From: Kribbella sindirgiensis
GTDB lineage: Bacteria; Actinomycetota; Actinomycetes; Propionibacteriales; Kribbellaceae
Direction of reading: 5' to 3'
Assembly (NCBI RefSeq): GCF_004331435.1
Contig: NZ_SJKA01000015.1
Span: forward strand, 118,348-182,347
Length of the DNA stretch: 64,000 bases
Both the position numbers and the translations under genes were made by a program. The notes under the pieces are model-generated. The model was not told the origin of the DNA. It saw nothing but the letters and a program-made list of their open reading frames with translations, and did not search any database. Positions 49,515-58,520 of this stretch are shown here, piece by piece (positions within the stretch are counted from its first letter, which is position 1; the number at the start of each line of letters is the position of its first letter).

Positions 49515-50783
49515 CTACCCGACGGTTGTCTCGAGGGATGGGTACGGCGTGTCCGGCAGGCCGAGGTTGCGCCACACGAACCGCGGGACCCAGCCCAGGA
49601 AACCGCGCAGGTACGCCGCGCAGAAGGCGATCGCGGGCTGGCTGTGCTCCCCCGGCGTGAACCAGACCCAGTCCTCGACGATCCGGAACGGCGCGCCCGG
49701 CGTCGCCATCAGGTACTCCATCTGGCGCGGATGAATCACGTCGTACGCGAACTTCGTGTCCGCCGAATGCACCGCGAACCGGTCGTTGAACGCCGCGCTC
49801 TCGAAGCTGATGCCGTCGCGGAAACCCTTCGGCCCGACGCTCAGCTGCGGCATCCGGGCCGGCAACTGGAAGCCGAGGATCGGCTCCGAGTGGTTCTCGA
49901 CCACGGTCCGCGTCCGCGAGTTGCCGTCGCTGTCGGTGTACGACTCGGTGCGCGAGGTCTTCCAGTGGTGCTTGAACGCGACGAACGGCGGCCCGTCGCC
50001 GTCCCGCCCGCGAATCACCTCGTCGGTGCGGTGACCGTAACCGCCACCGCGGACCGGTGTGTAGTGCAGCAGGTTGTCGTCGACGCCGATCCAGTACCAG
50101 TCCGGGTGGTGATAGAACCTCAGGCGCGGCTCCGGCTCCGGCTGGATCCAGTGGTCGAGCGGTGTCGCGTCGATCGCCGCCGCGATCGCGCCGAGCTGCT
50201 CCAGCCACGGGCCGAGCTGATCGAGCTCCTTGCGGGGCGGATTCAGGACGACGATCTGGTCGCCGTCGACGCCGAGATTCACGCCGGGCTGCCCGGCTGC
50301 CAGCACGTTCAGCTGCGTGCACAGCTTGGACGTCATCACCTCCTGAGCAAACGCGGGGTTCATCGCGCCGACCTGCCAGCCCGGCCCGAGCTGCGCCGGA
50401 GCGTGTACGCCGTGCGCGAGTACGCCGTACCGCGGTGCGGTCTCGCCGCCGGTGATCCACAGCTCGGGGAGCCGCCGCGACAACGTCACCATGCCGACCC
50501 AGCCCGACCAGTACGTCGACTTGTACTCGATCACCTGGAACGGACGGCCGGCCGCGGTCAGCCCGGTGATCTGGTCGTCGGTTTTGCGCAGGAACCCGAC
50601 GCCGAACGGCGGATTGCTCAGCCTGGCCACCGCGTCGAACGTCGGGCTGTCGACGAAACTCCAGCCCCGCTGCCGGATCGACCCGATGTACTGCTGGCGG
50701 CGGACGAGCGCGACGATCCCCCACACGATCGCCGCCACGACCAGCAGCACGGCGATCACCATCAGGACGATCAAACCGCTCAC
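49515..50783 (-). CDS. Hypothetical single-pass membrane protein, 422 aa
   Basis: A strong N-terminal helix (LIVLMVIAVLLVVAAIVWGI) anchors a large soluble domain rich in Trp, His and Tyr (WIQPEPEPRLRFYHHPDWYW; FVAFKHHWKTSRTES). No family is recognised with confidence. GGGGAGG lies 5 nt before the GTG start. It lies between the HelD-like helicase and zwf on the same strand with short gaps, so they may form one transcript, though no functional link is obvious. Confidence 0.8.
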   Translation of the reverse strand: MSGLIVLMVIAVLLVVAAIVWGIVALVRRQQYIGSIRQRGWSFVDSPTFDAVARLSNPPFGVGFLRKTDDQITGLTAAGRPFQVIEYKSTYWSGWVGMVTLSRRLPELWITGGETAPRYGVLAHGVHAPAQLGPGWQVGAMNPAFAQEVMTSKLCTQLNVLAAGQPGVNLGVDGDQIVVLNPPRKELDQLGPWLEQLGAIAAAIDATPLDHWIQPEPEPRLRFYHHPDWYWIGVDDNLLHYTPVRGGGYGHRTDEVIRGRDGDGPPFVAFKHHWKTSRTESYTDSDGNSRTRTVVENHSEPILGFQLPARMPQLSVGPKGFRDGISFESAAFNDRFAVHSADTKFAYDVIHPRQMEYLMATPGAPFRIVEDWVWFTPGEHSQPAIAFCAAYLRGFLGWVPRFVWRNLGLPDTPYPSLETTVG

Positions 50784-50832
50784 TTGCGCCTCCCCGATCC
50801 GGCTGCGTGCACACCGGACGATAACGCCGCGA

Positions 50833-52872
50833 TCAGGCCAAAGCGCCCGGCAGTGGTTCGGCGTGGATGATCTGGAGACGGCTGACGGCTCGGGTGAGGA
50901 CGACGTACAGCCGGTGCAGACCGCGGGGCTCGGCGGCGACGATGTGGGCGGGCTCGGCGACCACGACCGCGTCGAACTCCAGGCCCTTGGCCAGCGTCGC
51001 GGGCACGCACACCAGGCGCACGGTGTCGATCTCGTCCTCGGTCTCGCCGATCAGTGCGACCTCCAGCCCCGCGGCCGCCAGCGCGTCCCGCAGCCGGCCG
51101 ACCTGATCGTCGGCGGCGATCAGCGCGACCGATCCTTCACCGGCCAGGGCAGCCCGGCAGGCCGCGACCACCTCGTCCGCGAGCGTCGACTCGCCGGCCG
51201 AGACGATACTCAGCGCGTCGGCGACCGTCCGGACGCCAGTCGGTACGCCGAGCGTCGGCGCGATCTCGGGCAGCAGCTTCGCCGCGAACCTGATGATCTG
51301 CTCCGGCACCCGGAACCCGCGGTCGAGCTCGGCCACGACACCGTCGCCCTTGTCGAGATGCCCGAGCACGCGGTCCCACGATCCGGCGGCCCACGGCGTC
51401 GTCGCCTGCGCGAGATCACCGAGCACGGTGGCCGATCCGGTCCGGCAGCGCCGGCCGAGCGCTCGCAACTGCATCGCCGACAGGTCCTGCGCCTCGTCCA
51501 GAACGAGATGCCCGAGCGAGCCGGTCCGCCGCTCGATCAGGTCCTCGAGCTCGTCGAGCAGGACGGTGTCCGCGAACGACCACTTCGCCGACTTCCACGA
51601 GCGCGGCGGCTTCGGCCAGAGCAACGCCGTACGGTCGTCATCGGTCAGGTCCGGCGCTGCGGCGGCCAGGAAGTCGGCGTCCGAGAACAGCCGGTGCAGC
51701 ACCTGCTCGGGAGCGACCCGCGGCCAGACCGAGTCGAGGACGTCCTTCACCGGCTTCGACCGTGCGACCGCGTTCTGCACCCGGTCGTCCGGCGACTCGG
51801 CCCGCTCCTCCATCCGGACCAGCACGACATGCGCGATCCGCTGTGCGAGCGCGTTCCTCCCGGGCGCGTACCGGGTCGACTCGCGCAGGTCCGACACGAT
51901 GTCGACGACCTCGTAGTCGTGCACCCGGTAACGCCGGGATCCCTTGCTGTAAAGGACTCCTTCGGTCGGCGTACCGACGTACGACCACAACGCGCGGCGC
52001 AGTACGTCGGCCATCCGCGCGTCGCCCTTCAGCCGCTCGGCGTCCGTCGCGTCGGCGCCCGCGGCCGGCCGGGTGAGCAGCTCGTCGATCGTGATCTGCC
52101 GGACGTCGACCTCACCCAGCGCGGGCAGGACCTTGCGGATGTACGACAGGAAGGACCGGTTCGGTCCGACGATCACGACACCGCCGCGGCCGAGCCGTTC
52201 GCGTTCGGTGTAGAGCAGGTACGCGACGCGGTGCAGACCGACCGCGGTCTTGCCGGTGCCGGGCGCGCCTTGCACGCAGACGCTCGGATGCAGCGGCGCC
52301 CGGACCAGGTCGTCCTGCTCCGGCTGGATCGTGGCCACGATGTCGCGCATCGGCCCGGTGCGCGGCCGTTCGATCTCGGACCGCAGGAACGCGTCCGCCT
52401 GGCCAGAACCAACACCGCCGTCGACGACCCCGGTCAGCGGCTCGTCCTCGAAACCGGTCAGCTCCGCGTGATCGGAGAAGCCGTACCGGCGGCGCATCAG
52501 CACGTGCTGCCGGTCGCTGTGGGTCGCCCGGTAGAACGGCACCGACACCGGTGCGCGCCAGTCGATCACCAGCGGTACGCCGGTGCCGTCGTGGACGTGC
52601 CGGCGGCCGATGTAGATCTGGTCCAGGTCCTCGATGGTGCCGTGCTCGTAGTCGAGCCGGCCGAAGAACAGTGGTACGTCGGGCAGGTCGAGGAGCGCGT
52701 GGGTGCGCATCTCCTTGGCCCGCTGGTTGGCCTCGTTGGTGAAGCGTTCGTCGTTGTCCTCGCCGCCGATGATCTGGACCTCACGGTCCACGACCTCGGC
52801 GTACATCCCGCGGAGCGCGGTGCGGGCGGTGGAGAGATAGGCGCGCTCGGTTGCTACTTCCGGTTCGACCAT
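50833..52872 (-). CDS. HelD/HelR-type UvrD-family helicase
   Basis: A 679-residue SF1 ATPase. The N-terminal coiled-coil arm (LSTARTALRGMYAEVVDREV to AEEE-type Glu/Arg helices) precedes Walker A GAPGTGKTAVGLHR (about 206-219). Later motifs are DEAQDLSAMQLRALGRR (Walker B) and LAKGLEFDAVVV (motif V-like). This is the HelD pattern: proteins that bind RNA polymerase, remove it from DNA, and in some actinomycetes (HelR) give rifampicin tolerance. No classical RAE site was identified upstream. GAGGG lies about 10 nt before ATG. Confidence 0.9.
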   Translation of the reverse strand: MVEPEVATERAYLSTARTALRGMYAEVVDREVQIIGGEDNDERFTNEANQRAKEMRTHALLDLPDVPLFFGRLDYEHGTIEDLDQIYIGRRHVHDGTGVPLVIDWRAPVSVPFYRATHSDRQHVLMRRRYGFSDHAELTGFEDEPLTGVVDGGVGSGQADAFLRSEIERPRTGPMRDIVATIQPEQDDLVRAPLHPSVCVQGAPGTGKTAVGLHRVAYLLYTERERLGRGGVVIVGPNRSFLSYIRKVLPALGEVDVRQITIDELLTRPAAGADATDAERLKGDARMADVLRRALWSYVGTPTEGVLYSKGSRRYRVHDYEVVDIVSDLRESTRYAPGRNALAQRIAHVVLVRMEERAESPDDRVQNAVARSKPVKDVLDSVWPRVAPEQVLHRLFSDADFLAAAAPDLTDDDRTALLWPKPPRSWKSAKWSFADTVLLDELEDLIERRTGSLGHLVLDEAQDLSAMQLRALGRRCRTGSATVLGDLAQATTPWAAGSWDRVLGHLDKGDGVVAELDRGFRVPEQIIRFAAKLLPEIAPTLGVPTGVRTVADALSIVSAGESTLADEVVAACRAALAGEGSVALIAADDQVGRLRDALAAAGLEVALIGETEDEIDTVRLVCVPATLAKGLEFDAVVVAEPAHIVAAEPRGLHRLYVVLTRAVSRLQIIHAEPLPGALA

Positions 52873-53341
52873 TGTCGAAGAGCCCTCGAATCGTGAGCTG
52901 GGTCCCGCCCCGGAGCAGATCCATCCGGTTCGATTCGATCCCGAAAAGACAGACCGGCGACGTTACCAGCCGCTCCGGTGGGCGGCCACCGAATTACCGG
53001 CCACAGGACTGGATATCTTGCGGCGGCATGTGTGGGGAGGAGGCGGTGTGTGGGGAGGATTTTCTGCCCGATCCGGGAAGATATCCTCCCCGGTCCGCGG
53101 CTCCGGGGCGCCAACGGCGAGTCGCGTTCCCGGGGCAGGGCTCGGAGCTTGGGGAGTCCTGCAGGTCGTTGCAGGTGTGTGTTGCAGGTGCCTAGCCTCC
53201 CCAATCCGGAACCAAACCGACAGGTTGCTAGGGGCGGGAGACAGGAACTGGGGGGCGCGGACAAGAAATACCAGGTCCCCGCCCACCACGACCTGTCTCC
53301 TGCCCCCGCAACACACCCACACCTACGGCAGGAGAGCCGAA
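52873..53341. other. Gene-free interval with G/C-rich short repeats
   Basis: About 470 bp between the helicase start and the immunity gene stop. Reading frames across it have no domains. It holds many GTGTGGGGAGG, TTGCAGGTG and CAGGT-type short repeats and, at 53260-53300, a copy of the family-2 repeat also found at 59.6-59.8 kb. Functions unknown. Confidence 0.6.
53260..53300 (-). repeat. Family-2 repeat copy
   Basis: Read on the minus strand this 40-nt block matches 59584-59623 at about 33 of 40 positions by eye, including AGACAGGT, TGGTGGGC and ACCTGGTATT. Confidence 0.65.
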
Positions 53342-53722
53342 TTACCGCAGCCAGTCGGGCGTGTTCTCGGCGTCCCGGGGAAAGGCGGCCAGGTCTGTCG
53401 CGTAGATGCCTTCGTCGACAGGGATCGACCACTCCGGTTCGTGGTCGTAGTCGAAGTCCGTCGCGAAGTGCCCGGTCGCCGTCACCGTCACCTTCGCCGT
53501 CAACCACGTGCCCTTGCCCGGCTGGTACATCTCCCGCCGCAGCTCCTCGAAATGATCCTCGAGCCCGTCCGGCAACGGATCCAGTTGCGCGCCGTCGACC
53601 GCGCCGTCCAGTTCGGCGTACGACGTCGTCGCCCGGTAGACCGCACTGACCTCACGCCACCCGGCCGGCAGGTCCGCGACCAGGGCGCGGGCGATCGTGT
53701 CGATCACACCGATCTCGCTCAT
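53342..53722 (-). CDS. YezG/DUF600-like immunity protein
   Basis: A 126-residue acidic soluble protein. The segments REMYQPGKGTWLTAKVTVT, DFDYDHEPEW and the closing FPRDAENTPDWLR match the DUF600 (YezG) immunity family, whose members neutralise nuclease toxins of polymorphic-toxin systems. The ATG overlaps the toxin gene stop (ATGA), the standard toxin-immunity layout. It should bind and inhibit the nuclease encoded directly upstream. Confidence 0.82.
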   Translation of the reverse strand: MSEIGVIDTIARALVADLPAGWREVSAVYRATTSYAELDGAVDGAQLDPLPDGLEDHFEELRREMYQPGKGTWLTAKVTVTATGHFATDFDYDHEPEWSIPVDEGIYATDLAAFPRDAENTPDWLR

Positions 53723-54381
53723 CCAGCCCCTCGTCCGGTTGGTTTCGGTTGTGTCTCCCTGAAGATACGCCGGGGCGACCGTTCACCCTGCTTGTGGTCG
53801 ATCACCGTGCGGCTGGACGGGCGGCGCGTCGTACCGTTCGGATGTTTGACGTCGATCGCGGCGTGCACCTGGACACCTGAGGTCCGCAGGGCCTGCCAGG
53901 TCTCCTCCATCCGGCGCCAGTTCTCGCTGCCCTTCACCGCCCGGTTCTGCTCCTGCGACTGGGCGGTGAGGTTGATCGACTCCCCCGGGCCCGCGAACTT
54001 GGTCGCGAACAGATGCCCGCCGTCGTCCGTGCGCTGCCGGTCGGGCTCTCCCGCCTCCCGCTGCGCCTCGAGGTTTCGGCGCTCGTCGTTCTCCTTCGCC
54101 GGCAACCAGCCGAGCCAGCCCTCGGCGTGCGCCACCCGGCCGTGGTCGTCGGTGACGTACAGGTAGCGGTCGTCGACGAGGTACACCGACGCCGGCTCCG
54201 GCTCCATCAGCTGCGCGTTCCAGTGGTCGCCGCGCCCGGACGCTTCCTTGTGCACCGGCAGGCCGGCGTACTTGTCCGGCACCACAGGTACGTCGTCCGG
54301 GCCGTAACCGACGGCGCGGACGTCGGCCGGATCGGCGGGTTGCTCGATCCGGGCCGACGCCCGCGACGGTCGTTCAGGCAT
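53719..54381 (-). CDS. Free-standing Endonuclease_NS_2-like nuclease toxin
   Basis: A 220-residue protein. The second half matches polymorphic-toxin DNA/RNA non-specific nucleases: TDDGGHLFATKFAGPGE with the catalytic DGGH at 120-123, INLTAQSQEQNRA with metal-ligand-type Asn137/Asn146, and WRRMEETWQAL. The first 100 residues contain no WXG, LXG, PAAR, signal or membrane segment, so no delivery domain is visible. It overlaps a YezG-type immunity gene. TAGAAA 6 nt before ATG 54381 may be a -10 for a leaderless mRNA. It may be an orphan toxin module or a nuclease of unknown export. Confidence 0.85.
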   Translation of the reverse strand: MPERPSRASARIEQPADPADVRAVGYGPDDVPVVPDKYAGLPVHKEASGRGDHWNAQLMEPEPASVYLVDDRYLYVTDDHGRVAHAEGWLGWLPAKENDERRNLEAQREAGEPDRQRTDDGGHLFATKFAGPGESINLTAQSQEQNRAVKGSENWRRMEETWQALRTSGVQVHAAIDVKHPNGTTRRPSSRTVIDHKQGERSPRRIFRETQPKPTGRGAG

Positions 54382-54406
54382 GCGTACTTTCTACCGGTCG
54401 AAGGTG

Positions 54407-57148
54407 TCAGCCGTCGTTCTCGGCGGCCGGGATCACCGCGCCAGGAACGTTCTGCGGGTCGACGATTTGGGTCTCGCCGGGGTACGGCAGGGACCAGTTG
54501 TGCGCCTCGTACCAGTTGTAGTGGTTCATCTGGGCCGGGTTCGCGAAGTCGGCGCGAGCGTTCGGGCCGGTGGTCCGCTGGTGGTCCTTCCAAGCCGACC
54601 ACTGCGCCGCCATCGACTCCATACCGGCCGGGACGGTCACCGTCGGCGCCGCGGCGACCGCCGGGTTCTGCGCCGCCGGCACGTCGAGACCGCAGGACGG
54701 AGGGGTCTTCAGGCCGTCGGTCAGTGCGACCCGGTTCGGGAGCGCCGTGAACGGCGTGTAGTTCGGCTTGCTGGTGAACGCGCCGAACATCGGGGTGGCC
54801 GCGGTGTCCTTCTGGTTCATCGGCTTCGTCCCGAGGATCTGCTCGATCGTCCGGATCATCATGATCTGCGTGTAGTAGTGGCTGTCCACCGCACCGTGCT
54901 GCGCGTACGGGCTGATGATCTGGATCGGCGCCCGATGCCCGTCGACGTGGTCGAGACCCGCCTGCGAGTCGTCCTCGACGACGAAGATCGCCGAGTCCTT
55001 CCAGTACTTGCTGTGGGTGATCTGGTCGACGATCCGGCCGGTGGCCAGGTCGTTGTCGGCAACCTGCGCCGGACCGTTGGCCGGACCACCGGTGTGGTCG
55101 TTGGAGAGCCAGAACATGTTCAGGTTCGCCGGACCGTTCTTGAGAAAGTCCTTACGCCAGATCTCGGTCTTGTAGATGTCCGGGACGCTGGTGTCGAACT
55201 GCGGGAAGCCCTGCACCGACACCTTGTTCAGGGACGGGATCGCAGACCCGGTCGTGATCGGGTATTTGGTGTCCGCCCCGGTCGCGATGATGTTCTTGGT
55301 GTCGCAGTAGTAGTTCTGCCAGGTGCCGTCGGCGGGCTTCTGCTCGATCGACAGGAACTCACCGAAGTTCTTCACCGACTTGCCGGCCGCCTGCACACCG
55401 GTCCAGAGGAAACCGCTCTTCTGGTGGCCGAGGGCATCGTTCTCGGTGTCGTAGCTGCGCAGGTACTCACCGGCCGAGGACTCGGTGTACTCCGGATTGT
55501 CGGCCTGCATCAGCCAGTTGTGCCCCTCGGCGGAGTTCGTGCCGATGTCGTAGGTGTTGTCGTACAGCCCGAACTGCTTGACCAGCGCGTGCTGGTTCGG
55601 CGTGACGTTCTCGCCGTACTGCGCCAGCGCCGGATCGCCGTTGCCCTCGGGGATGTCGCCGTACAGCTGGTCGTAGGTCCGGTTCTCCTTGACGATCAGG
55701 AAGACGTGCTTGATCGTCGACGGGTCGCCGAGCTTGGCCGGAACGGGCACAGGGTTCCGGTGGCCGCTGTCCGTGGCGACCTGGGCGGAGCCTTTCGTCC
55801 AGCCGTTCTGGTCGAAGACCGTCTGCGTGTACTTCTCGATCGCGTGGTCGTCGGGCAACTGGAACTTGGTCAGGCTCGACGTGGTGTCGTGCGTACTGTG
55901 CCCCGCGGCGGTCGTCTCGCGGCGGGCGTCGATGCCCCGGGTGTTGGACACCACGATGTCCTTGCCCACCTGCGCGAGCTCCGCCGGGAAGTAGTCCGTC
56001 GGCAGCAGGCCGACGTAGCTGACCGGCTCGAGCGGATTGCGGTACTTGTAGACCGCGACGGCGTTCGCGCGGCCGAGCGACACCAGCAAGTGGCCGTCGT
56101 CGGTCAGCGTGACACCGTCCGGCTCGTAGCCGACCGACGCCACCGGCCACGGCTGGGTGGCGATCGTCTGGACGACTTTGCCGCGCTTGGTGTCGATGAC
56201 GGACACGCTGTTGGTGGCGGTGTTGGTGACGAACACGACGCCGTTCTTCGCGTACAACGCGGTCGGGTGCAGACCGACATCGATGCTGCCGACGGCGGCG
56301 GCCGGGTTCGCCAGGTCGATCACGCTGACCGTACCGGTCGTGGTGATCGCGTTCTGGTTGGCGACGACCTGGGTACCGTACGAGTTGATCGTCGGGTCAC
56401 CCGGCCTCGCGGTCCGCCCGCCCTCGTTGCTCACGTACAGCTTGTTGCCGACGACAACCAGGTCGCGGGGCGCGTTGCCGGTCGCCCAGCTCTGCTTGAT
56501 CGCGCCGGTCGCGGTGTCGATCGCGACGACCCGGTTCTGGCCGTTCACCGCGGAGTACACCATGGAGCTGTCCGGGGAGAACACGGCCTCTGCCGCCAGT
56601 GAGTGCTTGGCGCCGTCGGCCGGGATCGCCACGAACGTCGGGTTCGCGAGCGAGCCGTCCGAATTCACGGTGAACTTCCGGTAGCCGTCGGTCTGCCCCA
56701 GCCAGACCTGCGAACCGTCCGGCGAGTACGTCGGACCTTCCTGGCCGACGTCGTTGCCGGGGATCTTGAGATCCGCGGCGGCGTTGTTACCGATGTACTG
56801 CTGGACCTTCCAGCTCTTCAGGTCGATGATCGCGAGCGCCATCCCGCCGTCGGTCACGGAGGCCGCCAGGTGGCTGCCGTCCGGGCTGACCGTGGACGAC
56901 ATGATCTTGCCCTTCTGGAGGACGAGACGGTCGCCGATCGGCTTGAGGTACTGGTCGGACGAGATGACCTGACCCTTGTCGGTGACCTGCCCGACCTGGT
57001 CGTGACCGAAGCCGGTCGTCGAGGCGACCGCGGTGCCGGCCAGGGTCACGGCAACGGCCGTGGCACCCGCCGTCACCAGTGGTACTCTCCGCCGGAGGGT
57101 ACTTGGCGAGCCCTCGTCGTCACGCCTGCGATGGCGTGTTACCTGCAT
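54407..57148 (-). CDS. YncE-type beta-propeller / alkaline-phosphatase-like phosphoesterase fusion
   Basis: A 913-residue exported protein (signal region about 24-48, VPLVTAGATAVAVTLAGTA). The N-terminal half is a seven-bladed YncE/YVTN-like propeller (GTVSVIDLANPAAAVGSID; SVSVIDTKRGKVVQT). The C-terminal half is a phospholipase C/phosphoesterase-type domain (HVFLIVKENRTYDQLYGD with a catalytic Asn/Thr, AEGHNW, WKDSAIFVVEDDSQAGLDHVDGHRAP, binding metals). The fusion is known in actinomycetes; substrate unknown. It is downstream of the ABC-2 genes and probably in their operon. GAAGGGACAA lies before the ATG. Confidence 0.93.
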   Translation of the reverse strand: MQVTRHRRRDDEGSPSTLRRRVPLVTAGATAVAVTLAGTAVASTTGFGHDQVGQVTDKGQVISSDQYLKPIGDRLVLQKGKIMSSTVSPDGSHLAASVTDGGMALAIIDLKSWKVQQYIGNNAAADLKIPGNDVGQEGPTYSPDGSQVWLGQTDGYRKFTVNSDGSLANPTFVAIPADGAKHSLAAEAVFSPDSSMVYSAVNGQNRVVAIDTATGAIKQSWATGNAPRDLVVVGNKLYVSNEGGRTARPGDPTINSYGTQVVANQNAITTTGTVSVIDLANPAAAVGSIDVGLHPTALYAKNGVVFVTNTATNSVSVIDTKRGKVVQTIATQPWPVASVGYEPDGVTLTDDGHLLVSLGRANAVAVYKYRNPLEPVSYVGLLPTDYFPAELAQVGKDIVVSNTRGIDARRETTAAGHSTHDTTSSLTKFQLPDDHAIEKYTQTVFDQNGWTKGSAQVATDSGHRNPVPVPAKLGDPSTIKHVFLIVKENRTYDQLYGDIPEGNGDPALAQYGENVTPNQHALVKQFGLYDNTYDIGTNSAEGHNWLMQADNPEYTESSAGEYLRSYDTENDALGHQKSGFLWTGVQAAGKSVKNFGEFLSIEQKPADGTWQNYYCDTKNIIATGADTKYPITTGSAIPSLNKVSVQGFPQFDTSVPDIYKTEIWRKDFLKNGPANLNMFWLSNDHTGGPANGPAQVADNDLATGRIVDQITHSKYWKDSAIFVVEDDSQAGLDHVDGHRAPIQIISPYAQHGAVDSHYYTQIMMIRTIEQILGTKPMNQKDTAATPMFGAFTSKPNYTPFTALPNRVALTDGLKTPPSCGLDVPAAQNPAVAAAPTVTVPAGMESMAAQWSAWKDHQRTTGPNARADFANPAQMNHYNWYEAHNWSLPYPGETQIVDPQNVPGAVIPAAENDG

Positions 57149-57173
57149 GGGAGTTGTCCCTTCGGTTGGGGCT

Positions 57174-58520
57174 TCAGTTGGCAGGTAGCAGTTCGATGTT
57201 GCCGTCGAACTGCCACAGGGGGTTCGGTTCGTCCCCGGACGGGGTGCGGACCAGGAAGAAGCCGTTAACTTCTTTCGGTCCGTCCCCGTCGGCGACGTAC
57301 CGACCGAGTGGGTTGATGTCGAGTTGGTAGATCGCCGAACCGGCCGCCTGCACTCCGGGGATGTGCCAGCTCACGACGCAGCGCCAGTCGTTGCCGGGTC
57401 CGCGCGCCGCGACCTGGTCGCCGCCCTTGGTGCACTCGGCGGCGCTCTGCAACTGTGCCTCGGTCACGTCGGCGCGGTTCAGCTGCTTGGTCTGCAGCCG
57501 GTACAGGTGCGCGAACTCGACCGCAAGCGCCCGCTGCACCTTGCCCTGATCGATCCCCGACCCGAACCCGGTCCCCGGAGCGACGGCCGCCGTGGTGACC
57601 CCGAGCAGTACGACGAGGGGCAGCAGACCGGCCGTCAACGCGAGACGTCCGGTTCCGTCGTCGGTCGGGTTGGTGAAGTCACGGCGTACGAAGATCACGT
57701 ACGCGAGGCCGGTCGCGACGAAGGCCCAGACCAGGCTGACGATCACGCCGATCAGGAATGGGCCGAGCTGGGCCGGACGAGTGAAGAGGCCGTTCCAGCT
57801 GATGAACGCGTAGCCGGGAAGCGCGAGGCGGAAGGCGACCGGGACCGGCAGTTGCTGAACGATCTGCATCGCGAGCGCGACGACCGCCGGGAGCAACAGA
57901 CCCATCGGCGATCGACCGAGTGCGACCGAACCCAGCAGTCCGATCGCGGCGAGCGCGAGAGTCGGGGCGAGAGCGCACAGCCAGGCGAGGAAGACGGTGC
58001 CGGCCGCGCTGCCCGGTGCGAGCAGGTGACCGTCGAGACCGATCAGCTGCCGGTTGCCGACAACCAGCAGGCCGCTGATCGTGCTCGACACGACCAGGCC
58101 GATCACCAGGACCAGGATCACGGTCAGGCTGGACAGCGCCTTCGCGACGAAGATCCGGCGCGGCGACCGGACCGCCACCAGCAGATGGCGCCAGGTCCCG
58201 AGGCGGTCTTCGGCCGCGAAGACGTCACCGGCGATCAACGAGGTCAGCAGCGGCAACGCCCAGGAACCGGAGAAACCCAGCAGGACCAGCGGACCGGCCC
58301 ATCCGGTGGCGTGCATCCAGCGACCGAACAGCGTGTCGACCGGCAGCGAGGCCTGCTGGCTCACGACGGCGACGAAGAGCGCGGGCACCAGCCAGCACGC
58401 GACGATCAGTACCCGGACTCGCCACTGCGTCAGTAGCTTGACGAGCTCGAAGCGATACCCGCGGACGATCGGCACTCGGCGGACGACCGGGCTCTCAGGG
58501 GCAGTCAAGGTGGCCGTCAT
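57174..58520 (-). CDS. ABC-2-type transporter permease
   Basis: A 448-residue membrane protein with about six hydrophobic helices in the first 330 residues and an extracytoplasmic C-terminal domain of about 110 residues that ends in FDGNIELLPAN. The start overlaps the ATPase stop by one base (TGATG), so the two are made together. The soluble C-terminal tail is unusual for ABC-2 permeases and could contact the exported phosphoesterase encoded next. Substrate unknown. Confidence 0.88.
   Translation of the reverse strand: MTATLTAPESPVVRRVPIVRGYRFELVKLLTQWRVRVLIVACWLVPALFVAVVSQQASLPVDTLFGRWMHATGWAGPLVLLGFSGSWALPLLTSLIAGDVFAAEDRLGTWRHLLVAVRSPRRIFVAKALSSLTVILVLVIGLVVSSTISGLLVVGNRQLIGLDGHLLAPGSAAGTVFLAWLCALAPTLALAAIGLLGSVALGRSPMGLLLPAVVALAMQIVQQLPVPVAFRLALPGYAFISWNGLFTRPAQLGPFLIGVIVSLVWAFVATGLAYVIFVRRDFTNPTDDGTGRLALTAGLLPLVVLLGVTTAAVAPGTGFGSGIDQGKVQRALAVEFAHLYRLQTKQLNRADVTEAQLQSAAECTKGGDQVAARGPGNDWRCVVSWHIPGVQAAGSAIYQLDINPLGRYVADGDGPKEVNGFFLVRTPSGDEPNPLWQFDGNIELLPAN

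Noticed and set aside
52873..52990. Rifamycin-associated element upstream of the HelD-like gene
   Set aside because: No convincing long palindrome of that type lies within the 120 bp before the start.
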